A DNA stretch of 28,348 bases from an uncultured Eubacteriales bacterium (GTDB taxonomy: Bacteria > Bacillota > Clostridia > Oscillospirales > CAG-272): assembly GCA_900548735.1 (NCBI GenBank), contig URMC01000012.1, forward strand, positions 1-28,348, in the 5' to 3' direction. The notes under the pieces were generated by a model. That model saw only the letters and a list, made by a program, of their open reading frames with translations. It did not search any database and was not told where the DNA came from. Below, piece by piece: positions 8,183 to 15,602 of the stretch. Each line of letters opens with the position of its first letter. The stretch's first letter is position 1. A program made the translations under genes and the position numbers.

Positions 8183-8680
8183 TCAGTTATTGTAGTATTG
8201 CGCCAGCAGTGAGCCGCCGCAGTTGCCGTGGCAGACCGCGATTGCCAGCGCGTCCGCCGTGTCGTCCGGCCTTGGCGGGGCTTTGAGTTTGAGGATCGAC
8301 GTGACCATGGCGATGACCTGTTTTTTCTCCGCTTTCCCGTAACCCACAACCGCCTGCTTGACCTGCATCGGCGTATATTCCGCCAAACGCACACCGTGCG
8401 CCTCGCCGCAAAGCAGCACCGCGCCGCGTGCCTCCGCCACCCGGATACCGGTGGTGATGTTGTTGGTGAAAAACAACTCCTCTACCGCCATTTCCTCCGG
8501 ATGATACTTCCGGATGATGGTGTCCAGTTCCCGATAAATCTGCAGCAGTCGCGCTTCGGTTCGGGTACCCGCCGGAGTCTGGATGGAGCCGTACCCAAGC
8601 ACGGTAAATCTGCCACGGGTATAATCCACCACGCCCCAGCCGACAATGGCAAGACCCGGGTCTACACCGAGAATAATCAT
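8183..8680 (-). CDS. ruvC: Crossover junction endodeoxyribonuclease RuvC
   Basis: The Holliday junction resolvase, acting with RuvAB to cut four-way junctions. It is 165 aa, a normal length. The RNase H-like active site is complete: Asp7 in ILGVDPGLA, Glu67 in VEELFF, and Asp140 and Asp143 in the DDTADALAIA helix. An AAGGAA site lies 7 bases upstream of the ATG. It is the first gene of the long minus-strand operon and is driven by the promoter at 8725-8753. The other two ruv genes lie on the opposite strand starting 3 kb away. Confidence 0.97.
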   Translation of the reverse strand: MIILGVDPGLAIVGWGVVDYTRGRFTVLGYGSIQTPAGTRTEARLLQIYRELDTIIRKYHPEEMAVEELFFTNNITTGIRVAEARGAVLLCGEAHGVRLAEYTPMQVKQAVVGYGKAEKKQVIAMVTSILKLKAPPRPDDTADALAIAVCHGNCGGSLLAQYYNN

Positions 8681-8724
8681 CCGAGTTCCTTTCCGGGCAC
8701 AATACCCTATCTTAAAGATAAACT

Positions 8725-8753
8725 ATTATAACATAAAAAAACGCGTACGTCAA
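8725..8753 (-). promoter_or_regulatory. Sigma-A promoter of the ruvC operon
   Basis: On the minus strand the -35 box TTGACG (8748-8753) and perfect -10 box TATAAT (8725-8730) are 17 bases apart. Transcription would begin near 8718, about 38 bases before the ruvC start. No other good promoter is seen within the eight genes downstream, so this one may serve ruvC through the ClpE-like gene. Confidence 0.88.
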
Positions 8754-8789
8754 ACGTTTTTCCGCTCTTTTGTAAAAATATAAAAACTA

Positions 8790-8818
8790 TTTACTTTCCC
8801 GTCGGTTTGTGTTATAAT
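8790..8818 (+). promoter_or_regulatory. Sigma-A promoter of the DUF951-yfhO-ruvAB operon
   Basis: TTTACT (8790-8795) and TATAAT (8813-8818) are 17 bases apart. Transcription would begin near 8825, which excludes the in-frame ATG at 8807 as a start for the small gene downstream. It is back to back with the ruvC promoter, with 36 bases between the two -35 boxes. Confidence 0.85.
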
Positions 8819-8851
8819 TACACTGTATTATTTTGCGAAAGGAGCGCCGGA

Positions 8852-9052
8852 ATGCAGATTTTGAAACTGGTGCCGGGCGGGCTTGCCGAATGGAAAAAGC
8901 CGCACCCGTGCGGCGGAAAAACCCTGAAAATTCTGCGCGTGGGCAGTGTCTGCCGCGTTGCCTGCGTCAAATGCGGGCGTGAGGTGGAAGTGGATCGCGT
9001 CAAACTGGAAACCGCCATCCGCCGTCTGCTGCCGGGCGAGGAAAAACCGTGA
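8852..9052 (+). CDS. DUF951 family small zinc-knuckle-like protein
   Basis: A 66-aa protein of the DUF951 family, whose function is unknown. The conserved WKKPHPCGG block and the CVKCGREV block are visible. Cysteines at 20, 34, 38 and 41 could bind a metal. The start at 8852 is chosen because GAAAGGAG lies 7 bases upstream. The in-frame ATG at 8807 precedes the predicted transcription start and lacks a site. Its stop overlaps the GTG start of yfhO by 4 bases, indicating coupled translation. First gene of the ruvAB operon. Confidence 0.9.
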   Translation: MQILKLVPGGLAEWKKPHPCGGKTLKILRVGSVCRVACVKCGREVEVDRVKLETAIRRLLPGEEKP

Positions 9053-11658
9053 AAAGTGTTCTGACGCGCGTTTGGGGCGTTCTTGCAAAGCGCCGGTGGC
9101 TGTTTGCCGCGTTTTTTCTGCCCTTGTTCCTCTTATTTGCGGCATATTCTTTTTCGGGTTTTGCCCCTTTTGGGGACAAGTCGGTACTGGTGCTGGATCT
9201 TGCCGGGCAGTACGTCTGGTTTTACGAGGGGCTATGGGATGCCGTACGGGGCGGAGGAAGCCTTTTCTACTCGCTTTCCCGCTCGCTTGGCGGTGAGTTC
9301 CTCGGCATTTACGCCTATTATCTTGCAAGCCCGTTTACCTGGTTGATTCTGCTCTTTCCCAAAAGTCAGATCGTGGCGGCGGTTACGATCCTCCTGCTTC
9401 TCAAAACCGGGTGCATTGGCACCACGATGTATTATTATCTTTCCAAAAAGACCCCGGCGTTGCAGAATGGTTTTACGTTGGCGCTTTCGGCGGCATATGC
9501 CCTGTGTGGGTATGCCGTGGCGCTGGGGCACAACCTGATGTGGATGGATACGCTGATTCTGCTTCCGCTTTTGGTGTACGGATTGGAGCAGTTGATCGAT
9601 CGCGGAAAGTGCGGGCTTTATACGGCGGCGCTTTCACTGATCATTCTCAGCAACTACTATATGGGCTATATGGCGGGGCTGTTTTCGGTGGGGTATTTCG
9701 TCCTGTACAGCGTGGCACACAAATCGGAAAAGGAACGCTTTTTCAGTCTTAAATTCAGAAAGAATGTAACAGATTTTATTATTTTTTCCGCTTTCAGCCT
9801 GTTTTTCTCTGCTTTCGTGTGGTTGCCGGGGCTGTATGCGCTCACGATGGGAAAAGCGGCTTCCGGAAGCGCGTCACTGCTCCCTTACTTCCGGTTTTCA
9901 CTGTTTGATTTTGCCGAAAAACTGTTGCCCGGCACCTATGACTCACTGCTGGCGGAAGGGCTGCCGTTTGTCTATTGCGGACTTGCGGTGCTGTTGCTAC
10001 TCCCCTCTTACTTTATTTCCAAAAAGATAGCAAAACGGGAGAAAATCGTGCGCGGCGCCGGGATGCTTTTCCTGATGCTTTGTATGTGGGTACACGCGCC
10101 GGATCTCGTGTGGCACGGCTTCCGTGAGCCGAACTGCCTGAATTTCCGCTATGCATATTTCCTTTCTTTCCTGTTAATTACCACCGCGGCAAAAGGGCTG
10201 ACACTGCTGACCCCAAAAGCACGGAAGTCCACTCTGACCCTTGCCGGGGTGCTTGGCGTTTTCGCTTTGATTCTGTTCTTTACCTCCGGCACGATCCGGG
10301 ATCCGTTGCCCTTCCTAATTATCTCGCTGACAGCGCTTGCCGCCTGTGGTGCCTTGCTCTTTCTGCTACCCGCAAAAGGTGCGAAGGTCCGACTGTTGTC
10401 TGCCATTTTCTGCGTAGTACTGTGTGGGGAGTTGACGGCAAATGCGGTGCTTTCGTTCCGCGCGATGGATGCTGACGCGGGCTTTACGCGGCTTTCCGAT
10501 TTTTCCGATGCATCTGCCGATCTTTCCGCAAAGCACGAACGGCTGAAAGAACTGGACAGCGGCTTTTACCGCACCGAAACCACCGATCACAAACGTTCCA
10601 ATGAAAACATGGGTGCGGGGCTGTACGGCGTCAGCGGTTCCACCTCTACCCTGCACGCGGGGTCTCTTGCCTTCCTGCATGCGCTCGGCTATCCCAGCGC
10701 CTCACACTGGAGCTCTTATGCTACGCCGAACCCGTTTACGGATTCCCTGCTGGGGCTTCGCTACTGCCTGTCCTCTGACGATATTCCGTTTTACACATCG
10801 CTGGAAAACGGTATTTTCCGTAACAACACCGCTCTTTCGTTTTGCTATCGTGTGGCGGGCACTGCCCTTTCGTTTGGCAACAACGCCGCCGACAACTGCA
10901 ACGCGCTGGCGCGTGTGCTGACCGGTACAGACTATGGTAACGTATTCACGGCGCTGGAGGGTGAAAAAAACTATCAGACCGGCGGCACGCTTTACGATGC
11001 GGAGGGGGGTACCTACGTATTTTTGAGAGACAAGAACGAAACGGCGACCGCTATGGTCTTTACCGTGACGGTGGAACGTGACGGCGCGCTGTATTTCCTG
11101 CTTCCTTCCCCCACCGGTTCCCGCGTGATTTTCAGTTGCAACGATGCAGTGCTTGGCACCGAGTTTGACAAGGCGGGCGGATATTTTGTGTATCTCGGTA
11201 AATTCACCGCAGGCGAGACCGTGCGCGTACAGCTGACTTTCCCGGAGAAAACAAACTCCTTTACCTATTATCAGGGGCAGGCACATTTTTATCGGTTTGA
11301 AGAAGCCAATTCTGCGGCATATCTTGCCTTGCTTGCTACCGGGAACGCGGGTTTTTCCGCCGATTCCGACGCGTGCGGGCTTTCCGGCACGCTGGCGGGG
11401 GCAGGCACCTATCTGCTTACCCTGCCCTATGATAAATGCCTTGCCGTTTATGTGGGCGGCACGCGGGTAAAAACCTATGAAGCCTTCGGCGGGCTGACCG
11501 CGTTTGAGGCAGACGGTAACGGGCTTTCGCTTTCCGTGCGCTATATCCCCACCACATTTTATATCGGTGTGGGAATCAGTGCGCTTACCTGCACGCTGTT
11601 TGTCGTATATTTGCACCTGAAAAAGAAAAAATCCATTTCCGATACGGAGGAAAACTGA
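9049..11658 (+). CDS. yfhO: YfhO family multi-pass membrane protein (GT-C-like)
   Basis: An 869-aa polytopic membrane protein. The N-terminal two thirds hold about a dozen hydrophobic segments. The first loop contains SVLVLDLAGQYVWFYEGLW, the Asp/Gln-Tyr pattern conserved in YfhO proteins and in a position like the catalytic loop of GT-C glycosyltransferases. A large domain (about 480-830) is probably outside the cell, and a last helix near the C-terminus is followed by a lysine-rich tail. In Bacillus and Listeria, YfhO-type proteins take part in glycosylating teichoic acid. The substrate here is unknown. The start is GTG, overlapping the DUF951 stop, with GAGGA upstream. ruvA begins 1 base after its stop. 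Confidence 0.88.
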   Translation: MKSVLTRVWGVLAKRRWLFAAFFLPLFLLFAAYSFSGFAPFGDKSVLVLDLAGQYVWFYEGLWDAVRGGGSLFYSLSRSLGGEFLGIYAYYLASPFTWLILLFPKSQIVAAVTILLLLKTGCIGTTMYYYLSKKTPALQNGFTLALSAAYALCGYAVALGHNLMWMDTLILLPLLVYGLEQLIDRGKCGLYTAALSLIILSNYYMGYMAGLFSVGYFVLYSVAHKSEKERFFSLKFRKNVTDFIIFSAFSLFFSAFVWLPGLYALTMGKAASGSASLLPYFRFSLFDFAEKLLPGTYDSLLAEGLPFVYCGLAVLLLLPSYFISKKIAKREKIVRGAGMLFLMLCMWVHAPDLVWHGFREPNCLNFRYAYFLSFLLITTAAKGLTLLTPKARKSTLTLAGVLGVFALILFFTSGTIRDPLPFLIISLTALAACGALLFLLPAKGAKVRLLSAIFCVVLCGELTANAVLSFRAMDADAGFTRLSDFSDASADLSAKHERLKELDSGFYRTETTDHKRSNENMGAGLYGVSGSTSTLHAGSLAFLHALGYPSASHWSSYATPNPFTDSLLGLRYCLSSDDIPFYTSLENGIFRNNTALSFCYRVAGTALSFGNNAADNCNALARVLTGTDYGNVFTALEGEKNYQTGGTLYDAEGGTYVFLRDKNETATAMVFTVTVERDGALYFLLPSPTGSRVIFSCNDAVLGTEFDKAGGYFVYLGKFTAGETVRVQLTFPEKTNSFTYYQGQAHFYRFEEANSAAYLALLATGNAGFSADSDACGLSGTLAGAGTYLLTLPYDKCLAVYVGGTRVKTYEAFGGLTAFEADGNGLSLSVRYIPTTFYIGVGISALTCTLFVVYLHLKKKKSISDTEEN

Positions 11659-11659
11659 A

Positions 11660-12274
11660 ATGTTTCATTATATCCGCGGCACGCTTGCTGCAATCCGGCA
11701 AGGTTTTGCCGTGCTGGACGCCGGGGGCGTTGGGTTTCGGCTTTGCGTGAGCGACAACACCTATCAGGCAATCTCCAAAAAGCAAAATACCGAGGTCAAG
11801 TTGTTTACCTATCTTTCGGTGCGGGAGGACGGTATGGAACTGTTCGGCTTTTTTACCGAAGCAGAGTCGGAGTTGTTTCAACTGCTGATCACGGTTTCCG
11901 GCGTGGGTCCCAAGGCGGCGATGGCAATTCTTTCGGTCTTTACCCCTGAAAAATTTGCGCTTGCCGTCTGCACGGACGACAAAAAAGCCATTGCAAAAGC
12001 AAACGGCATCGGTCCCAAAACCGCGGCGCGGATTATTTTGGAATTGCACGACAAAATGGCAAACGCCGGTGATTTCGGCGGCGAGAGCGGCACGCAGGTG
12101 GTTTTTCCCGGAGAGTTGCCGACGGCGGGCAACAGCCTTGCCGAGGCGCAGGAAGCCCTGCTGGTGCTCGGATACAACCGCACGGAGATTCTTGGCGTGT
12201 TGCGGGGGCTTGACACCACCGCGATGAGTACGGAAGAACTGATCCGCGCCGCGCTGAAAAAACTGATGCGCTAA
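11660..12274 (+). CDS. ruvA: Holliday junction DNA helicase, RuvA subunit
   Basis: Binds four-way junctions as a tetramer and recruits RuvB. The 204 aa show the three usual domains: an OB fold (1-64, start MFHYIRGTL), two helix-hairpin-helix motifs (SGVGPKAAMAIL at about 80-91 and NGIGPKTAARIILEL at about 115-129), and a C-terminal RuvB-binding domain (about 158-204) after a flexible linker. CGGAGG lies 9 bases upstream of the start, inside the end of yfhO. ruvB follows 21 bases downstream. Confidence 0.97.
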   Translation: MFHYIRGTLAAIRQGFAVLDAGGVGFRLCVSDNTYQAISKKQNTEVKLFTYLSVREDGMELFGFFTEAESELFQLLITVSGVGPKAAMAILSVFTPEKFALAVCTDDKKAIAKANGIGPKTAARIILELHDKMANAGDFGGESGTQVVFPGELPTAGNSLAEAQEALLVLGYNRTEILGVLRGLDTTAMSTEELIRAALKKLMR

Positions 12275-12295
12275 TTCGCCGAGAAGGAGAACATA

Positions 12296-13381
12296 ATGGA
12301 TTTTCAGAACGATGCAAACGAATTTGACTTTGAAAACCGTATTCTGTCCACACGAGAACTGGGGGGAGACGGAGAGAACGACAACTCTCTGCGCCCCAAA
12401 ACACTTGCGGAATATGTGGGGCAGGAAAAGGTCAAAGAAAACCTGAAAGTGTATATCGACGCCGCAAAAAAACGCGGGGACTCGCTGGATCATGTTTTGC
12501 TTTACGGTCCTCCCGGGCTTGGAAAAACCACACTTGCCGCCATAATTGCGGCGGAAATGGGAGTCAACATCCGCGTTACCTCCGGTCCTGCCATTGAAAA
12601 ACAAGGTGACCTTGCAGCTCTTTTGACCAATCTTGCGGAAGGCGACGTGCTGTTTATTGATGAGATTCACCGCCTTTCCCGCGCGGTGGAGGAAGTTTTG
12701 TACCCCGCGATGGAGGACTACGCGCTGGACATTATCATCGGCAAAGGTCCTGCGGCGCGCAGTATCCGCATCGACTTACCCCGCTTTACGCTGATTGGCG
12801 CCACCACGCGTGCAGGGCAACTCAGCACCCCGCTGCGCGACCGGTTTGGCGTGGTGCTGAAACTGGATCTTTATACCCCGGAGGAACTTGCCACCATTGT
12901 ACGCCGCAACGCAGATCTGCTGGGGCTCCCGATCTCCGATGACGGGGCGATTGAGATCGCTTCCCGCTCCCGCGGGACGCCGCGTATTGCCAACCGCCTG
13001 CTCAAACGTGTGCGCGATTTTGCGCAGGTGTTGGGCAACGGAGAGATTACCTCCGATGTGGCAAACTACGCCCTGCAAAAGCTGGAGATTGACGCACTGG
13101 GGCTCGACAATATCGACCGGCGGATGCTGACCTCGATTGTCAGATTCTATGACGGCGGCCCCGTGGGGCTGGAAACGCTTGCCGCCACCATCGGGGAGGA
13201 AGCAGTTACGCTGGAAGACGTATACGAGCCGTACCTGATGCAGATCGGTTTTCTTTACCGCACGCCGCGCGGGCGTTGCGTCACCAAACTCGCCTATGAG
13301 CACTTAGGGCTCCCCTATCGCAAAAATGACCCCGCCGGCAATCAGATGAATCTGTTTGACGGCGAGGATCAGAACAACTGA
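12296..13381 (+). CDS. ruvB: Holliday junction DNA helicase, RuvB subunit
   Basis: The AAA+ motor of branch migration, 361 aa. The conserved SLRPKTLAEYVGQ block is at about 31-43, Walker A at 71-78 (GPPGLGKT), Walker B with DEIH at 122-125, sensor 1/arginine region IGATTRAG, and a C-terminal winged-helix DNA-binding domain with PRGRCVT near the end. AAGGAG precedes the ATG. The N-terminus carries an acidic extension of about 30 residues before the conserved block. The gene ends 2 bases from the 3' end of the convergent M14 peptidase gene, leaving no room for a terminator between them. Confidence 0.97.
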   Translation: MDFQNDANEFDFENRILSTRELGGDGENDNSLRPKTLAEYVGQEKVKENLKVYIDAAKKRGDSLDHVLLYGPPGLGKTTLAAIIAAEMGVNIRVTSGPAIEKQGDLAALLTNLAEGDVLFIDEIHRLSRAVEEVLYPAMEDYALDIIIGKGPAARSIRIDLPRFTLIGATTRAGQLSTPLRDRFGVVLKLDLYTPEELATIVRRNADLLGLPISDDGAIEIASRSRGTPRIANRLLKRVRDFAQVLGNGEITSDVANYALQKLEIDALGLDNIDRRMLTSIVRFYDGGPVGLETLAATIGEEAVTLEDVYEPYLMQIGFLYRTPRGRCVTKLAYEHLGLPYRKNDPAGNQMNLFDGEDQNN

Positions 13382-13383
13382 AA

Positions 13384-14286
13384 CTAAGTGAGCCACAGCG
13401 GAAGCGAAAACAGCGCGGTGCGCAGTTTTTCGTAAATTTTCGCGCGACAGCTCATCGGCAACGGGTTTTCCCCCTTCCCGCACTCTAAGGTATATGCTGG
13501 CAGCTTCATTTTTTCCAGGCACCAGTCGGTCAGCCCTCCGTAGGCGGCGCTTCCCTCCGGGATTTCCCGGCAATATCCGGTTGCCCGCTCAATCAGTCTG
13601 CTCACCGTTTCGGTCTTCGGGGGATTTGCTTCCGGAGTGCCGCAAAAGATCACTTCTCCCTGCGTGTGCAGGGTTACGACTCCGCATAATTGCTCCCGCC
13701 GCGCCCGGATCAGGCGCGCCAGCGCCGCACTTTCCGGCTCTGACTCCGGGTACTCCCCGGAAAACCCGCCCGGCGCTCCGCCAAGAAGCCCCCTGCGATG
13801 CTCAATGCTTTTGTGTGCTACAAAACCTGCGTCATAATTATGATTGAGGTCTACCCCACGGGCATTTGCCTGCCAGTGTGAAAAATCATCCCCTGCTTCC
13901 CCGTTCATGGCGTGCACCCGGTCGAAAAGCGGATTGTCTTCCGTGACGCTGTTGACTGCATATTCCACCCCGTCAGGGTTGAGCATCGGCACGACAAGCA
14001 GTTTCCGGTGCGAGAGCAGATAGGTCACCGACACACCTGATACCGATTCCCGGCTCTCTGCGCGGCGCACCAGTTCCGAAAGGAAATCACACAGCAACGC
14101 CGCGGTAATGCTCTCGCTCCCGTGGTGTGCACCTACGTATAACACCGTCTGCTCTCCCTCGCCGATTTCCAACAGCGGAATATCCGTGCCGAGAATTGAA
14201 CGCGTCAACACTGTTTTTTTCACCATGGCGGGCAATTTTGCCAGTTCCGCCGCCACTGCGGAAATCGGAAAACCTGTTTCTGCCAT
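13384..14286 (-). CDS. M14 family zinc carboxypeptidase
   Basis: A 300-aa metallopeptidase without a signal peptide, so probably cytoplasmic. Zinc ligands of the M14 fold are visible: His55 and Glu58 in GAHHGSES and His207 in VTLHTQGEV. The catalytic Glu268 lies in YTLECGKGENP. The substrate-binding block reads ARGVDLNHN (143-151). The canonical Asn-Arg pair that grips the substrate carboxylate is Asn-His here. Some M14 proteins of this type cleave murein peptides (MpaA or gamma-D-glutamyl-DAP peptidases), which would fit peptidoglycan recycling but is inference. The start at 14286 follows a GAGGTGGTG site. The frame stays open to 14361, but that extension has no site and reaches into the opposing gene's start. 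Confidence 0.85.
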   Translation of the reverse strand: MAETGFPISAVAAELAKLPAMVKKTVLTRSILGTDIPLLEIGEGEQTVLYVGAHHGSESITAALLCDFLSELVRRAESRESVSGVSVTYLLSHRKLLVVPMLNPDGVEYAVNSVTEDNPLFDRVHAMNGEAGDDFSHWQANARGVDLNHNYDAGFVAHKSIEHRRGLLGGAPGGFSGEYPESEPESAALARLIRARREQLCGVVTLHTQGEVIFCGTPEANPPKTETVSRLIERATGYCREIPEGSAAYGGLTDWCLEKMKLPAYTLECGKGENPLPMSCRAKIYEKLRTALFSLPLWLT

Positions 14287-14306
14287 ATGGATCACCACCT
14301 CAGTGT

Positions 14307-14336
14307 ATGTTATGAAAAACACTTCCTGTTTGTCAA
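14307..14336 (-). promoter_or_regulatory. Possible promoter of the M14 peptidase gene
   Basis: On the minus strand a perfect TTGACA (14331-14336) lies 18 bases from TAACAT (14307-14312), a 4 of 6 match to the -10 consensus. The resulting 5' untranslated region would be very short (about 13 bases) and would begin almost at the ribosome binding site, which lowers confidence. Confidence 0.45.
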
Positions 14337-14351
14337 CAAGAAAGGAATATG

Positions 14352-15086
14352 ATGGATTCAAAGCTTCTCAAAAAAGCCGCGTTATGGCTTTACCCGGTTG
14401 CCGCATTCTGCGGGCTGGTGATCTTCCCTTTACGGCTCTACTTTATCAGCGACACCGTGCTTTCCGGCACGTTGTGGCTGGATTTGTTCGACCTGCTGTT
14501 TAACTGGGCGGAGCCGGTATTGCTTTCGCTGATCTGTGCGTTTTTCCTTTTCGGCGTTTATCGCTACGGCACCAAAAACATCCGCCCGCTGATTCTGCTT
14601 TGTGCCGGGGCTGTTGTTTTGAAATATGTAACGATTGTGATTTCGGATTCGGTATTGATGGGCTCGCTGGATCTGACCGGCGGCGGGCTTTCTTCACTGA
14701 TTTCTCTGTTTGCCGAAGCCGCACTTGCCGGGTTTATCCTCCTGCTGGCGCACCTGAAAATCACGCCGAGAAAGACAGAGGAACATGTAAAAGCCCGCGC
14801 GGCAGAAAAACTGGGAAAAGAATACGATGAAACGGCAGCGTTCTTCCCGTTCTCCAAAATGATTGATTTTAAAAATCCTCTGCTTTCCGGCGCCTTTTTC
14901 GGCGTATTGATTGTTACCGTGGCGCGTCTTGCCAGTTTCATTGTGGATGACGTTACGTTTGGTCAGTACGAGGTAGCTGACATTCCCTATACTCTGCTGT
15001 ACGTCACATTGGATGTTCTCATCCCTGCGGTGCTTGGATTTTTCATCGCCCGTACAATGCTTTCTCACTTAATGAAAAACAATTAA
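14352..15086 (+). CDS. Hypothetical protein with six membrane segments
   Basis: A 244-aa membrane protein I do not recognise. Six hydrophobic segments are visible at about 11-32, 52-72, 79-98, 113-135, 178-198 and 213-235. A charged loop of about 40 residues lies between segments 4 and 5 (KTEEHVKARAAEKLGKEYDE), and the N-terminus has three lysines. The start at 14352 fits the AAAGGA site (14341-14346) better than the adjacent ATG at 14349, which is only 2 bases from it. It is a single-gene unit between the divergent M14 gene and a terminator shared with rplS. No function can be assigned. Confidence 0.75.
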   Translation: MDSKLLKKAALWLYPVAAFCGLVIFPLRLYFISDTVLSGTLWLDLFDLLFNWAEPVLLSLICAFFLFGVYRYGTKNIRPLILLCAGAVVLKYVTIVISDSVLMGSLDLTGGGLSSLISLFAEAALAGFILLLAHLKITPRKTEEHVKARAAEKLGKEYDETAAFFPFSKMIDFKNPLLSGAFFGVLIVTVARLASFIVDDVTFGQYEVADIPYTLLYVTLDVLIPAVLGFFIARTMLSHLMKNN

Positions 15087-15088
15087 AT

Positions 15089-15119
15089 AAAAACCCACCC
15101 GACAAACGGGTGGGTTTTT
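15089..15119. terminator. Bidirectional intrinsic terminator
   Basis: A 13-bp perfect stem (15089-15101 with 15107-15119) has a GC-rich core, ACCCACCCG with CGGGTGGGT, a 5-base loop and A/T runs on both sides. It can stop the plus-strand membrane protein gene ending at 15086 and the minus-strand rplS ending at 15123. Confidence 0.93.
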
Positions 15120-15122
15120 ATT

Positions 15123-15464
15123 TCAGAGCTTCTCTTTGACCTTGGACGCTTTGCCCACGCGGTCACGCAGATAGTAGAGTTTCGCACGACGGACTTTACC
15201 GGTGCGGATAACTTCTACCTTTGCAACTTTCGGAGAGTGAATGGGGAAAGTTTTCTCCACACCGACACCGTAGGAAACACGTCTTACGGTAAAGGTCTCG
15301 GAGATGCCGCCACCGTGTTTCGCGATGACAGTACCCTCGAAAAGCTGGATTCTCTCTTTGGTACCTTCCACAATTTTGTTGTGGACACGGACGGTGTCAC
15401 CGATACGGATCACCGGTACCTCCGTTTTCAACTGCTCGTTTGTAAAAGCCTCAATCAGATTCAT
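15123..15464 (-). CDS. rplS: 50S ribosomal protein L19
   Basis: A protein at the 30S-50S interface, 113 aa and of normal length. Diagnostic stretches are PVIRIGDTVRVHNKI, QLFEGTVIAKHGGGISETF, VRRVSYGVGVEKTFP and RRAKLYYLRD. AAGGAGG lies upstream of the ATG. It is transcribed alone here, from a promoter at 15547-15575 to the terminator at 15089-15119. In many bacteria it instead follows rpsP-rimM-trmD. Confidence 0.98.
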   Translation of the reverse strand: MNLIEAFTNEQLKTEVPVIRIGDTVRVHNKIVEGTKERIQLFEGTVIAKHGGGISETFTVRRVSYGVGVEKTFPIHSPKVAKVEVIRTGKVRRAKLYYLRDRVGKASKVKEKL

Positions 15465-15540
15465 TGGGAGCCTCCTTAAAAATCCGGATGTTCATGCAGA
15501 GCGACGCAGCGGACCACCCTTATACTTGTGTAAACACACA
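15465..15540 (-). promoter_or_regulatory. 5' leader of rplS, candidate L19 autoregulatory leader
   Basis: About 76 untranslated nucleotides. A short hairpin (UGUGU-GUUU-ACACA) lies at the 5' end. A GGUCCG segment further in can pair with CGGAUU located directly before the AAGGAGG site, which could affect access to it. L19 leaders that regulate rplS are known from Bacillota. I cannot check this one against that model, so the assignment is tentative. Confidence 0.4.
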
Positions 15541-15546
15541 GGTGAT

Positions 15547-15575
15547 ATTATAGCATAACTCTATCGGTTTTGCAA
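15547..15575 (-). promoter_or_regulatory. Sigma-A promoter of rplS
   Basis: On the minus strand TTGCAA (15570-15575) and perfect TATAAT (15547-15552) are separated by 17 bases. It lies 27 bases downstream of the nhaC stop, so rplS has its own promoter. Confidence 0.87.
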
Positions 15576-15602
15576 GGGCTTTTTGAAAAATATTCCGTAT
15601 TT

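Noticed and set aside
8170..8394. N-terminal extension of the methyltransferase
   Set aside because: Lies within ruvC out of frame. The AAAGGG site and family length favour 8169.
8749..8754. GTCAAA as half of a CtsR operator
   Set aside because: Only a single half-site is present, and it falls within the ruvC -35 region. No tandem heptad with 3-base spacing.
8807..8851. Upstream ATG for the DUF951 gene
   Set aside because: It overlaps the -10 box and precedes the predicted transcription start. The ATG at 8852 has a strong ribosome binding site.
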